A model generated the notes under the pieces. It did not search any database. It was not told where the DNA came from and worked only from the letters and a program-made list of their open reading frames with translations. From Micropruina sonneratiae (GTDB lineage Bacteria > Actinomycetota > Actinomycetes > Propionibacteriales > Propionibacteriaceae), in assembly GCF_025972045.1 (NCBI RefSeq), contig NZ_JAPDHX010000001.1, forward strand, positions 147,181 to 211,180: a DNA stretch of 64,000 nucleotides, written 5' to 3'. The translations under genes were made by a program, and so were the position numbers. Shown piece by piece: positions 9,350 to 18,705 of the stretch. Positions within the stretch are counted from its first letter, which is position 1, and every line of letters starts with the position of its first letter.

Positions 9350-10530
9350 CACAGCAGCCTCCGGTAGTTCAGGTCGAGCAGCAGGGCGGTCACGTCCCAC
9401 GAGAACCGCCGCGCGTGGATCTGGGCGACAGTCCCCATCCGCTGCAGCAGGGCGGGCCGGCCCAGCAGCCGGGTGATGGCGGTGCCCCAGTCCTGCGGCT
9501 GCCGGGAATCCATCAACTGCCCGGTCTCGCCGTGCACCACGGCCTCGCGCAGCCCGCCCGCCGCCGACGCGATGACCGGGGTGCCGCACGACTCGGCTTC
9601 GAGCGCGATCAGCCCGAAGGTCTCCGAATGCGACGGCACCAGCACGATGGATGCGCCGCGCATCAGCTCGGCGAGCTGCTCGCGCGGCTGCGGACCGATG
9701 AAGCGCACCTTGTCCTGCAACCCGTGCGTAGCCACCAGGGCGTGCAGGTCGGCCTCGTAGGCGGCGAAGTCGGCGGACACGTCGCCGGCGATCAGCAGGT
9801 CGGGACGCAGCGCGGCGGGCACCTCGGCCAGCGCCCCGATCGCCAGGTCGGGGCCCTTCAGCGGCTGCAGCCGGGCCGCGTACAACAGGTACCCGCCCGA
9901 GGCGGTCGGGTCGGACGCCCCGGCGTGGAACACCGTACGGTCGACCCCGGGTGGCACGATCACCACCCGGTCCGCCTCGGCGCCGCAGCGCTCCACCACG
10001 GTCCGCGCCTCGGCGGCGCTGATCGCGATCACCAGGTCGGACGCCGTGGCGACCAGTGCCTCGCCCGGCACCCGGGCCGGCGACTCGGGCGGTTCGCCCT
10101 CGGACAGCGCCGAGCCGGGCAGGGCCGCCACCGAATGGAAACTCTGCACGTGCGGGACGCCCCACGCGCGCGCCACCGGCAACGCCGCCACCCCCGACAT
10201 CCAGTGGTGCGAATGCAGCACGTCGTAACGCTCGAGACGGGCGAGCCCTTCGGAGAACTCGTCGATGTGGGCGTCGATCAGCGACTTGGCGAGTTTGGTG
10301 GCGGGGCCGGCGGGCAGGTGCCGCAGCCGCACGGCGTCCGACAGGTCGACGACGTCGGGCTGGTCGGGGTCGCTGCGCCGGGTGATCAGGTCGACCCGGT
10401 GCCCGAGTTCGGCCAGCGCGAACGCCTGGTGGTACTCGACCACGTTCATGCCGCCGGCGTCGCCCGAGCCGGGCAGGTCGGCCGGTGAAGTGTGCATCGA
10501 GACGAAGCCGATGCGTAGCGGGCCTGGCAC
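9346..10530 (-). CDS. GT4 glycosyltransferase, MshA-like
   Basis: A 394-residue retaining glycosyltransferase. The N-terminal Rossmann domain begins RIGFVSMHTSP followed by GSGDAGGMNV, a signature of MshA (UDP-GlcNAc:inositol-3-phosphate transferase) and close relatives. The C-terminal domain carries the nucleotide-sugar motif ETFGLIALEAESCG with the EX7E pair near residue 300. It would act in the cytosol on a UDP-sugar. The downstream gene is an MshB-like deacetylase with a 4-bp overlap, which is the expected next step. The GTG start at 10530 has TAGGGT six bases upstream, so it is probably leaderless. I am sure of the fold and family, less so that the product is mycothiol. Confidence 0.88.
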   Translation of the reverse strand: MPGPLRIGFVSMHTSPADLPGSGDAGGMNVVEYHQAFALAELGHRVDLITRRSDPDQPDVVDLSDAVRLRHLPAGPATKLAKSLIDAHIDEFSEGLARLERYDVLHSHHWMSGVAALPVARAWGVPHVQSFHSVAALPGSALSEGEPPESPARVPGEALVATASDLVIAISAAEARTVVERCGAEADRVVIVPPGVDRTVFHAGASDPTASGGYLLYAARLQPLKGPDLAIGALAEVPAALRPDLLIAGDVSADFAAYEADLHALVATHGLQDKVRFIGPQPREQLAELMRGASIVLVPSHSETFGLIALEAESCGTPVIASAAGGLREAVVHGETGQLMDSRQPQDWGTAITRLLGRPALLQRMGTVAQIHARRFSWDVTALLLDLNYRRLLW

Positions 10531-10536
10531 CCCCTC

Positions 10537-10542
10537 ACCCTA
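10537..10542 (-). promoter_or_regulatory. -10 box of the MshA-like gene
   Basis: TAGGGT on the minus strand, six bases before the GTG start. A -10 element this close puts transcription start at or near the first codon, so the message is probably leaderless. Confidence 0.55.
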
Positions 10543-10554
10543 GTGGCCGGACCG

Positions 10555-11373
10555 TCACCAGCCGAGTGCCGTCAGGTCGGCGTCCAGGGCGGGCAGGGCG
10601 CGGTCGCCGAAGTGCCGCACGTGCAGCAGCCGGTGATGCAGGCCGAGCACCAGCGCCCGGCGCTCGAAGTCGACCGGCAGCGGCAGGTCGGCGGTGTAGC
10701 CGGTCCAGAACTCCGCCGGCAACGGGTAGCGGCTCGGGCCCAGCATGTAGGCGAGGTCGAGTTCCCGGTCGGCGAAGCTGACCTCGGGGTCGACCACCCA
10801 GCGCCCGTCGACGATGTTGCCCGTCCACAGGTCGCCGTGGGTCAGCACCGGGATCGCCTCATCCGGGAGTTCGGCGGGCAGCGGCCCGTCGCAGGCGCGT
10901 TCCAGCCGGTGCCGGAAGTCGTCCGGCAGCCGCGGGTCGCTCAGATGCACCCGCACTCGGTGTTCGGTGAAGAACTCCGGCCATCGCGCACTGAACGGGT
11001 TGTGCTGCGGAAACCGGCCGGAGTAGTTGTCGCGGTGCCACCCGAACGCCTCGCCGGTCACCCGGTGCAGGCGGGCGATCGCGGCGCCCAGGGCGGGCCA
11101 GTCCGGCTCGCCGTGGACGTGCTCCAGCACCAGGACCCGGCTGCTCACCGCCAGCACGGACGGGGTGGGGACGCCCGCCGCGGCCAGCGCGGCCAACCCG
11201 TCGACCTCGCCGGCGACCGGGTACGGGCAGCGCTTCACCACCACGACCCGCCCGTCGGTCAGCACCGCCCGGCTGGTGCGGCCGACCAGGCCGCCGCCGA
11301 TGGGTTGCTCGGTCACCGGCGCGGGCAGGTCGGCCGGCCAGTCGGTGTCGTCGTCGCGCTGGGGTGCGTCCAC
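10555..11373 (-). CDS. fructosamine kinase family protein (APH-like)
   Basis: A 272-residue kinase-fold protein. The catalytic loop THGDLWTGN (Asp181) and the metal-binding DPE at residues 195-197 followed by ADRELDLAYM are diagnostic of the fructosamine-3-kinase/ketosamine kinase family. This family phosphorylates sugar adducts on lysine and thereby helps repair glycated proteins. VVVKR (Lys48) would be the ATP-binding lysine. The GTG start at 11373 has CATGCT six bases before it. It is 24 bases upstream of the MshA-like gene on the same strand but separated by that gene's own promoter. The acceptor in vivo is unknown. Confidence 0.85.
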   Translation of the reverse strand: MDAPQRDDDTDWPADLPAPVTEQPIGGGLVGRTSRAVLTDGRVVVVKRCPYPVAGEVDGLAALAAAGVPTPSVLAVSSRVLVLEHVHGEPDWPALGAAIARLHRVTGEAFGWHRDNYSGRFPQHNPFSARWPEFFTEHRVRVHLSDPRLPDDFRHRLERACDGPLPAELPDEAIPVLTHGDLWTGNIVDGRWVVDPEVSFADRELDLAYMLGPSRYPLPAEFWTGYTADLPLPVDFERRALVLGLHHRLLHVRHFGDRALPALDADLTALGW

Positions 11374-11473
11374 GGCCCAAGCATGGCCCCGGATGGCCCG
11401 TGGGGAGGCCTGGACGTCGCCGGTCGGGGTTCACGGTCGGTATCAGCACCGCCGGCCCCTTCTCCTGCTGGGC

Positions 11474-14400
11474 ATGGCTCTCATCACCGATGTCACCGAC
11501 GGTCTGGCCCTCTGCGTTCTCGGCGACGGCAGCGTTGCGCACCTCGACCGGCGCGGCCCGCGCACCTGGACGCTCGTCCACACCGCGGCCGACGGCACCA
11601 CGCTCGCCGTTCTCGACCAGCGCCGCCGGATGGCCGACCTGCTGCCGCACCCGGCCGAGCCCGCTCTGCTCATCGCCACCCCGAGCCGCGGCATCGAGCG
11701 CGTGGAGGTCGGTGCGGGCGTGCTTGCGATCCAACCGCTGGCCGCGCTGCCGTCGGCCCTCACCCTGGGTGCCGCGAACGACGGCACGGCCATCGCCGCC
11801 ACCGGCGGAGCGGGCCGTAGCCGCTATCTGCTCGACCCCACCACGGGCGCGCTCACCTCCGCCGGGAAGGCTCCGGCGGCGCTGCGCGACCTCTCCGCCC
11901 ACCCCGACGATCCGGGCGCATTGCTGGCGTTGGCCGGTTCGGCCGCGCGCGTGCGGCTGTACACGCTGCGCCCTGGGGCGCCCCCCGAGCCCGGGCCGCT
12001 GCTGCCCCGGGCCACTCGGATCGCCGCGGTCGGCGCGGGTGAGCCGGGGCTGCTGGTCGGTTACGACGACGGCCGGACCGAACTGACCACGGCGACGGCC
12101 GGTGCCGCCGCTGTCGTGCTGGACGCCGGGGCCGGGCCGGTCTGGGGGCTCGCCGTCCACGGAGGCGTCGCCCACATCGGCACCGGGCCCGAGGTGCGCA
12201 CGGTGCCGCTGGCCGCCCCGCCCGAATCCCCGGGTGTCGACCTGGCGCTCGACCCAACGCACTACCTCGGCTCGTGGACGCGGGTGCGGCTCACCTGCCA
12301 CGGCGGCGTCGACGCCGACCAGCTGACCTTCCTGGTCGACCCACCCGAGGGCGGCCTGGTGTCGGCCTCCCGCGACGCCAGCTACGACCCCGCCTCCCCC
12401 GACGTGCTGCTTGCGCTCGGCGGCCTGGTCGGCGACTACAAGCTGGTGGCCCTGGACGCCGCCACCGGCGACGTGCTCGGCGCCACCGGCTTCGCCGTGG
12501 TCGACGTCCACCCGGGACCGGACGGGCCGCCGGTCGCCCTGATCGGTCCGGCCGACGGTGCCGCTCCCGACGCCGCCTGGGGCGGCGGCGACCCGTACGT
12601 GCCGCAGAACACCGACGTCCGGCCCCGGCGCGGTGATTGGCGGGTCGCCGTCGTCGTGGTCGAGACGGCCGACCAGCCCACCCTGTCGGCGGCGGACGCG
12701 ACCGCCCTGGAGACCGAGCTGCGAGACGAGATCTTCAGCGGCGTGAACCGCGGCGGGGTGGTCGAGTCGACCCGGCTGTACTACCGGGAGGTGTCAGACA
12801 ACCAGTTGAACCTGGTCGAGACGGGCATCGTGGTGCCCGTCCGGCTACCGAACAACTGGGACAGCTACGTCACCCCCGAAGCAACCGGCCGCACCCAGGG
12901 TGACGGGCTGTCGAACTTCTCCGTGGCGGCAGTTGCCCAACTGGTGGCGCAGAACGTGGCCCGGGCGGCAATGGGGCAGGCTCCGGTGCTCGACCTGGAA
13001 GCCGTCGACTCGCTCGTGCTGGTGCTGCGGTCCATTCCCGCCGACCCGACCACCTCGTATCCCGGGCGTCACCAGTGGCCCTACGCCACCCGGCCCGGCG
13101 GGTACCAGCAGGACTTCATCGTCGGCTACAACTACCTGCCGGCCCCGCTGGGGTCGATCGGCATCCCGCGACTGCGCCGCCTGCAGGCACTCACCATGCC
13201 CACCACCTGGACGACGATCTCTAGCGGCCGGACGATAGCGGAGACCGTCGGCCACGAACTGGGGCACAACTTCGGCCTGCACGACGCCTACTGGAAGAGC
13301 ACCCACGAGGCGCAGTACCAGACTCGGGAGCTGGGCGGCTGGGACCTGATGGGCACCGAGAACGGCGCGCCCCAACCGTCCGCGGTCGAACGGATGATGC
13401 TGGGCTGGGTGCCCGCGGCACAGGTCCTCACGCTGTCGGTCGGGGTGGCCGGCTACGTCGACGAGGAGGTCACCCTGCACCCGGCCAGCGCCGGCGTCCC
13501 GGTGCCGCCCAGACGCCGACAGGCCGTCGAGCTGCGGATCGCCGACGGTCGCAACTACTACTTCGAATACCGCCGCGACCGGACCGCCGCGCTCAGCGAC
13601 CAGACCATCCCCGAGGATTTCGTGGTGGTCGGCACCGACTACATCTCGGGCGACACCCCGCCGACGCAGCGGCGTCCGCTGGTGCTGCTGCGCGACGATC
13701 CGGACGCCGACGGCGCGACCTTCGGCCTGGGTGACGACTACCGGGAATCGGACACCACCGACCCGTCGTACCCCAACGACTTCGCGATGACGGTGCTCGA
13801 GACGGCGGCCGACTTCGCCCGGGTGCGGCTGCGGTACGCCGATGCCAAGCCCGACCCGTCGATCCTGCCCTGGTCGCAGAGCTCGAACTGGAAGAGCCCC
13901 GACCTGCGGGTGGAGAACCACCGCAACCGGCAGAACGCCGACCCGCAGCTGCGCGACGTGCCCTGGGAGGATCACGACAACTGGATCGTGGCCAAGGTGC
14001 GAAACACCGGACGCGACGTCGCCCGGGACGTCGAGGTGTCGTTCGCAGTGAAGGACTTCACGCTGGGCGCCGGTGCGGAGAAGCCGCTGGGGTCGGTGGT
14101 CATCCCGCTGCTCAACGCGGGTCAGGAGGTCGAGGTCACCTCACCCGACGTGTGGAAGCCGCCGCCGCTGTCGTCGCTGCAGCCGTGGCTGACGATCCGT
14201 CCGCACTACTGCGTGCTGGCCCGGATCACCGCCCAGCCGGACGAGATCACCCGCGACAACAACGAGGCGCAGTCCAACCACACCCGGCTGATCTCGGCGT
14301 CCGCCTCGCCCTCGACCCGGGAGACCGGCGTCGTGCGGGTCACCAACCCGCACCCCGTCCCGGCCCGCTGCCGAGTGGTCGTGCAGCAGAGCGACCCGCT

Positions 14401-14929
14401 GTCCCGCAGCTACCTGGAGCACGCCTGGGTGCTGCTCGAGGCGGGCGGGGAACGCGAGGTGCGGTTCTGGACCGAGTCGATGATCGGCGACACCAGCCTG
14501 GACGCACTCACCCGGGAGCGCCGCAGCGCCGCGTGGGAGCTGCCCAACAGCCTGCGGCTGACCGGGGTGGCCGACACCGGCGAGGGGTGTCACGGCGACA
14601 CCACCGGTGGTGCCCATGTGACGGTGGCGGCCGGGCGCCGGACCCGATTCGTCGATCTCGAGATCGGCAGGGGTTACGCGCGCGGCCGCATCGAGGTCGA
14701 GGAGGACGGCAGCGGGGTGTGGGGCCGGGTGGTGATCAGCCTGCGCGACGACCCTCGCGGGGACGACGTGGGGGTGTTCACCGGCGAGGTGCGCGACGGC
14801 GACTTCGGTGTCGAGTTCGGCGACCGTGAACGGTGGCCGCGCATCGACGAAGCGCGGGTGGGGCAGGGCGAGTTCGCCGGCGGCTACTCGGTGGCGCCCT
14901 GCCTGAGCGACTGGGTCGAGGTGCGCTGA
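11474..14929 (+). CDS. large zinc metalloprotease (M6/metzincin-like) with beta-rich flanks
   Basis: An 1151-residue protein. Residues 1-245 look like repeated beta-strand blades, perhaps a propeller. Residues about 250-360 look Ig-like. The catalytic domain contains HELGHNFGLHD with zinc ligands His594, His598 and His603 and the general base Glu595. A downstream WDLMGTENG has the metzincin Met-turn at Met626. The C-terminal third has a CARDB-like segment (KVRNTGRDVARDVEVSF) and a second beta domain rich in RGRIEVEEDGSG. M6-type proteases are normally secreted, but the protein starts MALITDVTDGLALC with no signal peptide, TAT motif or membrane anchor. An upstream in-frame extension to 11027 overlaps the kinase gene and has no conserved features. 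The start is therefore moderately certain. Confidence 0.8.
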   Translation: MALITDVTDGLALCVLGDGSVAHLDRRGPRTWTLVHTAADGTTLAVLDQRRRMADLLPHPAEPALLIATPSRGIERVEVGAGVLAIQPLAALPSALTLGAANDGTAIAATGGAGRSRYLLDPTTGALTSAGKAPAALRDLSAHPDDPGALLALAGSAARVRLYTLRPGAPPEPGPLLPRATRIAAVGAGEPGLLVGYDDGRTELTTATAGAAAVVLDAGAGPVWGLAVHGGVAHIGTGPEVRTVPLAAPPESPGVDLALDPTHYLGSWTRVRLTCHGGVDADQLTFLVDPPEGGLVSASRDASYDPASPDVLLALGGLVGDYKLVALDAATGDVLGATGFAVVDVHPGPDGPPVALIGPADGAAPDAAWGGGDPYVPQNTDVRPRRGDWRVAVVVVETADQPTLSAADATALETELRDEIFSGVNRGGVVESTRLYYREVSDNQLNLVETGIVVPVRLPNNWDSYVTPEATGRTQGDGLSNFSVAAVAQLVAQNVARAAMGQAPVLDLEAVDSLVLVLRSIPADPTTSYPGRHQWPYATRPGGYQQDFIVGYNYLPAPLGSIGIPRLRRLQALTMPTTWTTISSGRTIAETVGHELGHNFGLHDAYWKSTHEAQYQTRELGGWDLMGTENGAPQPSAVERMMLGWVPAAQVLTLSVGVAGYVDEEVTLHPASAGVPVPPRRRQAVELRIADGRNYYFEYRRDRTAALSDQTIPEDFVVVGTDYISGDTPPTQRRPLVLLRDDPDADGATFGLGDDYRESDTTDPSYPNDFAMTVLETAADFARVRLRYADAKPDPSILPWSQSSNWKSPDLRVENHRNRQNADPQLRDVPWEDHDNWIVAKVRNTGRDVARDVEVSFAVKDFTLGAGAEKPLGSVVIPLLNAGQEVEVTSPDVWKPPPLSSLQPWLTIRPHYCVLARITAQPDEITRDNNEAQSNHTRLISASASPSTRETGVVRVTNPHPVPARCRVVVQQSDPLSRSYLEHAWVLLEAGGEREVRFWTESMIGDTSLDALTRERRSAAWELPNSLRLTGVADTGEGCHGDTTGGAHVTVAAGRRTRFVDLEIGRGYARGRIEVEEDGSGVWGRVVISLRDDPRGDDVGVFTGEVRDGDFGVEFGDRERWPRIDEARVGQGEFAGGYSVAPCLSDWVEVR

Positions 14930-14949
14930 GGCCGGGTCGGTCGGCGTCG

Positions 14950-15840
14950 CTAGCCGGGCGAGGAGTAGCCGACGATCGTGGTCTCCAGCTCGAATCCGAG
15001 CCGTCGGTACAGGGCGGTGGCCGCATCGCGTTGAGGCGTGGCCTGCACGGTCAGGTTCACGTTGCGTTGCGGCGCCGCCGCCATGATCGCCCGGCACACG
15101 GTGACCAGCAGGCCCAGTCCGCAGCCGGCGCCCCGGCCCTCGGGGGCAATTGCGAGGTAGTCGAGATAGCCCGCCCCGTCGGCCTGCACCCGACCGGAGG
15201 CGTAGCCCAGGAAGCGGTCGTCCTGCGCGGCCACCAGCGTGAGCAGGTCACCGCCCGGCCGGCTCTCGTGGACCAATTGCGTGGCGGTCGCGTAGGTGTC
15301 GGGGAACTCCGCAGCGTGCAGAGGCTCGATCGCGGCCAGGTCACCGGGCAGCGGCGTCCGCACCCGCGGGTCGTCGGCCGGCCAGGACGCGGCGGCGTCG
15401 GCCCCGACGACGAAGACGTGGTTCGGCACCGAGGCCGTCCAACCGAGTTGCGCGGCCAGGGCGGCCATACCCGTGTTGGCGACGTCGCCGGAGAACTCGT
15501 GCCGGGTGACGCCTGGCGGGCAGGCGCCGACCGCCGCCTCGAGCAGCGGACGCGCCAGGGCGTCCCAGCGCCCCGGAGCGACCCAGGGCCCGAGGATCCA
15601 GCTGCGCCCCAGCTCGGTGTCGCTGTCGGTCACGGTCGCACCCGCGATGAGGCCGCAGGCGTCGGTGACGATCAGCGCGGAGGCAGGCCACGCGTCGCCG
15701 AGTTCCTCCAGTTCGGCGAGCAGGCCGTCGCGTTCGGCGCCGATGTAGCAGGTGGCGTTGGCCGGCTCGGCCTGGCGCTGGGTGATGAAGTCGACCAGGG
15801 CGTCCAGTTCGTGCTCGCGCAGCGGCCGGGGCGTGACCAT
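14950..15840 (-). CDS. GNAT family acetyltransferase with two GNAT-like halves
   Basis: A 296-residue protein. The C-terminal half is a clear GNAT domain: YLDYLAIAPEGRGAGCGLGLL supplies strand beta4 and the acetyl-CoA pyrophosphate loop, and AATALYRRLGFELE supplies the terminal helix and strand. The N-terminal 140 residues appear to be a second, degenerate GNAT fold. Tandem GNATs include MshD of mycothiol synthesis. The active-domain motifs here do not match MshD well, so I do not name it so. The ATG at 15840 has CAGACT six bases upstream. It faces the protease gene and the stops lie 20 bases apart. The substrate is unknown. Confidence 0.83.
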   Translation of the reverse strand: MVTPRPLREHELDALVDFITQRQAEPANATCYIGAERDGLLAELEELGDAWPASALIVTDACGLIAGATVTDSDTELGRSWILGPWVAPGRWDALARPLLEAAVGACPPGVTRHEFSGDVANTGMAALAAQLGWTASVPNHVFVVGADAAASWPADDPRVRTPLPGDLAAIEPLHAAEFPDTYATATQLVHESRPGGDLLTLVAAQDDRFLGYASGRVQADGAGYLDYLAIAPEGRGAGCGLGLLVTVCRAIMAAAPQRNVNLTVQATPQRDAATALYRRLGFELETTIVGYSSPG

Positions 15841-15844
15841 GTGC

Positions 15845-16180
15845 TCAGTCTGGCAGGCCCATCAGGTTGCCGCCGATCTCCCAGGCGACGGCCCGCGCAA
15901 CTTCGACCGCCAGCGGTTCGTCGTACCTGATGACGCTCAGCTCGGTGCGCCACAGCCGCCCCCGCGGCAGTGTCGTCGCCGGCTGCGCGGCCCCGTCGTC
16001 CCCGTCCAGCTTCACCGAGGGCGTCGCCCGCAGGAGTGGCTGGTCGCAATGCAGCACCTCCAGCGCCCCGCCCGCGTCGGTGACCCGCCATGGCCTCCCC
16101 TGATGCACTGCCGAGATGCGCGCGGCGAGCGCGTCGGCAGTGAGCGCGCGCTCGCTCACGATCGTCAGATCGCGTGTCAT
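15845..16180 (-). CDS. hypothetical protein, 111 residues
   Basis: I do not recognise this family. The protein starts MTRDLTIVSERALTADAL and ends GGNLMGLPD; it is soluble, mixed alpha/beta and of average composition. The ATG at 16180 is chosen because GGGGGA lies about seven bases before it. An open frame continuing upstream to 16342 is only non-conserved read-through opposite the HIT gene. It ends four bases before the GNAT start and is likely in one transcript with it, although the GNAT gene also has its own promoter box. The GNAT promoter overlaps the end of this gene. Confidence 0.6.
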   Translation of the reverse strand: MTRDLTIVSERALTADALAARISAVHQGRPWRVTDAGGALEVLHCDQPLLRATPSVKLDGDDGAAQPATTLPRGRLWRTELSVIRYDEPLAVEVARAVAWEIGGNLMGLPD

Positions 16181-16310
16181 ATTAAGTTCCCCCGTTGCTC
16201 CAGGTCCGTCACTCGTGGCCCTGCCCGGCACAGTGTGCCAAGCCATGGGGTCGGCCGGGAAGTTCCCATGTGGGGGACACGGCCGTGCGCCCGGCTGCCA
16301 CAATGGCGCG

Positions 16311-16733
16311 ATGGCCGAATCCGACATCGCCTGCGCCATCATCGAGGGCCGCCTGGCGGCCGAGGTGGTGCTGCGGACCGACGAGGTGATCGGCTTCCTC
16401 GATCACCGTCCGGTGTTCAAGGGTCACGTCCTGGTCTGCCCGACGCGGCACGTCGACACCCTGCTCGACCTGCCCGACGAACTCGTCCTGCCGCTGATCG
16501 GAGCCTGCCGCCGGATCGCCGCCGCGATGGGCCCCGCGCTGGGCGCCCAGGGCACCTTCGTCGCCATCAACAACGTGGTCAGCCAGTCGGTGCCGCACCT
16601 GCACGTCCATGTCGTGCCGCGCTCGAAGGGGGACGGGCTACGCGGGTTCTTCTGGCCCCGCACGAAATACGCCGACGACGAGGCGGCGACGTACGCCACC
16701 CTGCTGCGTGAGGCGCTGGCGGCAGCCGGCTGA
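16311..16733 (+). CDS. HIT family nucleotide-binding hydrolase
   Basis: A 140-residue protein with the histidine triad HLHVHVV (His96, His98, His100). His98 is the expected nucleophile. KGHVLVCPTRHVDT is the other family hallmark. HIT proteins hydrolyse nucleotide phosphoramidates or dinucleoside polyphosphates in the cytosol; the size fits the HINT/Fhit-like group. The ATG at 16311 has CACAAT six bases upstream. The gene ends four bases before a perfect palindrome that separates it from the facing glpD. Confidence 0.92.
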   Translation: MAESDIACAIIEGRLAAEVVLRTDEVIGFLDHRPVFKGHVLVCPTRHVDTLLDLPDELVLPLIGACRRIAAAMGPALGAQGTFVAINNVVSQSVPHLHVHVVPRSKGDGLRGFFWPRTKYADDEAATYATLLREALAAAG

Positions 16734-16737
16734 GCGG

Positions 16738-16766
16738 CCTGAAATGGGGACTGTCCCCATTTCAGG
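16738..16766. repeat. palindromic repeat, copy 1
   Basis: A perfect palindrome with 14-base arms (CCTGAAATGGGGAC and its complement) around a single T. It fills nearly the whole gap between the converging HIT gene and glpD and could serve as a bidirectional terminator. Related copies occur at 21289, 21372, 31393 and 41697. Confidence 0.85.
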
Positions 16767-18488
16767 TCAGGCGTGCACCGCGTCCGTCACCTCGGGGGCG
16801 GCGGCGCGGGCCTGGGCAGCGGACGCGTCGTCCGGCTGCTCGGCGGCGGCCCGCTCGGCCTCGACCCGGTCGCCGTAGGCGTCGAGTTCGGCCTGCCGGC
16901 GGGCGTCGTCCCAGCCCAGCCGCTCGGCCGCCAGGGCGGCGATCTCGGGCAGCGCGGCAAGCCCCGAATCGGCGATCTCGTAGGTGAGCCTGGTCCGGTT
17001 GACCAGCAGGTCCTCCAGGTGCAGCGCGCCCTCGTGACTGCAGCCGTAGGCGATCTCGACCCGCAGATAGTCGGGGGCGTACTCCAGCGGCCGGGCCAGG
17101 TCGGCCTGCTCGCGGCACAGCGCCATCAGGGTGTGCAGCTCGCTGCCGTAGCGGTCGAGCAGGTGCAGCACCCGGGCCTCGTCCCAGCCGAACTCGGCAC
17201 CCAGCGCGGCCGCCCGCGGCACCAACGCCCGGTAGCCGGACCCCCCCAGCAGCGGGGTGCTCGCGGTCCGCGACGGGGACGTCCGCGCAGCCTCGCCCAA
17301 GGCGAAGTCGACGGCGTCCTGCGCCATCACCCGGTAGGTGGTCAGCTTGCCGCCGGCGATGGTGACCAGTCCCGGCGCCGCCTCGGTGACGGTGTGCTCG
17401 CGCGACACCTTGGTGGACGCCGTCCCGTCGCCCTTGGTGGCCGGCTGCAGCAGCGGGCGCAGGCCCGCCCAGGTGCCGATCACGTCGTCGCGGGTCAACG
17501 GACGTGACAGCACCACGTTGGCGTGCTCGAGCACGTAGTCGATGTCGGACGCCGAGGCGACCGGGTGGGTGAAGTCCTGGTGGTAGGGCGTGTCGGTGGT
17601 GCCGATCACCCAGTAGCGCTGCCACGGAATGATGAACAGCACCGACTTCTCGGTCTGCAGGATGAACCCGACCTCGCCGTCGAGGCGGTCCTTCGGCACC
17701 ACGATGTGGATGCCCTTGGACGCCAGCACCTTCAGCCCGCCCTCGGCCTCGGCGAGATCCTGGGTGGTCTCGGTCCACACCCCCGCGGCCGCGATCACGT
17801 GCCGGGCCCGGACGGTGAACTGCTCACCGCTCTCCAGGTCGGTGACCAGCGCCCCGCTGACCCGCCCGCCCGTCTTCACGAAGTCGGTCACCTTCGTGCG
17901 GCTGGCGGCCAACGCGCCGTTCTGGACGGCGGTGCGCACCAGGGTCAGGGTGAGCCGCGAGTCGTCCACCCGGCCGTCCCAGTACTGGATCGCACCCACC
18001 ATCACGTCGGGCCGGACGTCGGGGAACAGTCGCCGCACGCCGGCCAGGGTGTGGTGCCGGTGGAACGGCGACGTCGCCTTCGCGCCGAGCCGCGCCAGCA
18101 GGTCGTACAGCGTGATGCCGGCGGCGACGTAGGGGCGCTCGACGAACCGCTTGGTCAGCGGGTACAGGAACGACACCGGCTTGACCAGGTGCGGGGCGAT
18201 CGTGTCGAGCAGCAACTCGCGCTCGTGCAACGCCTCGTTAACCAGCTTGAAGTCGAGTGCCTGCAGGTAGCGCAACCCGCCGTGCACCAGCTTGCTCGAG
18301 CGTGAGGAGGTGCCGCTGGCCCAGTCCTGGGCCTCGACGATGCCGGTGCGCAGGCCTCGGGTGACGGCGTCCAGGGCTATGCCGGCTCCGGTCACGCCGC
18401 CGCCGACGACGAGCACGTCGAGTTCGTCGGCCGCCAGCCACCGCAGGGCGTCGGCGCGGCTGGCGGGGTTCATGGCGGTGACGGACAT
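16767..18488 (-). CDS. glpD: aerobic glycerol-3-phosphate dehydrogenase
   Basis: A 573-residue FAD enzyme that oxidises sn-glycerol-3-phosphate to dihydroxyacetone phosphate at the membrane and passes electrons to quinone. The N-terminal dinucleotide fold is VLVVGGGVTGAGIALDA (about residues 25-41). It is followed by the family signature SSRSSKLVHGGLRYL, then the substrate-site region IIPWQRYWVIGTTDTPY, AGGKLTTYR, and a C-terminal cap domain. The ATG at 18488 is preceded by AGGAGGG at good spacing. An in-frame start 25 codons further up is not supported. No glycerol kinase or facilitator is adjacent. The gene is divergent from hppA. Confidence 0.95.
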   Translation of the reverse strand: MSVTAMNPASRADALRWLAADELDVLVVGGGVTGAGIALDAVTRGLRTGIVEAQDWASGTSSRSSKLVHGGLRYLQALDFKLVNEALHERELLLDTIAPHLVKPVSFLYPLTKRFVERPYVAAGITLYDLLARLGAKATSPFHRHHTLAGVRRLFPDVRPDVMVGAIQYWDGRVDDSRLTLTLVRTAVQNGALAASRTKVTDFVKTGGRVSGALVTDLESGEQFTVRARHVIAAAGVWTETTQDLAEAEGGLKVLASKGIHIVVPKDRLDGEVGFILQTEKSVLFIIPWQRYWVIGTTDTPYHQDFTHPVASASDIDYVLEHANVVLSRPLTRDDVIGTWAGLRPLLQPATKGDGTASTKVSREHTVTEAAPGLVTIAGGKLTTYRVMAQDAVDFALGEAARTSPSRTASTPLLGGSGYRALVPRAAALGAEFGWDEARVLHLLDRYGSELHTLMALCREQADLARPLEYAPDYLRVEIAYGCSHEGALHLEDLLVNRTRLTYEIADSGLAALPEIAALAAERLGWDDARRQAELDAYGDRVEAERAAAEQPDDASAAQARAAAPEVTDAVHA

Positions 18489-18705
18489 CGGCCCTCCTGG
18501 GATCGCGTGCGGGGATGGAACACCCCGACTTCCGATCAAACTAGAGGCCACAGATTTACGCAACCGGACCGTTCACATATTCGTGGCGTGGAAGTCGCCG
18601 GTCTGGTGTGCGACCGCACAGGTTCACCCGTAGACTCCGACAATCTCCCGCACCGAAGGGGGAGAGACATGAGCCGGGCCACAAGCCGCGGGTCGAGGAG
18701 GATGC

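Noticed and set aside
14950-15840. tandem GNAT considered as mshD because of the MshA/MshB-like pair 5 kb away
   Set aside because: The acetyl-CoA loop and flanking motifs do not match MshD as I know it, and the gene is not linked to the pair.
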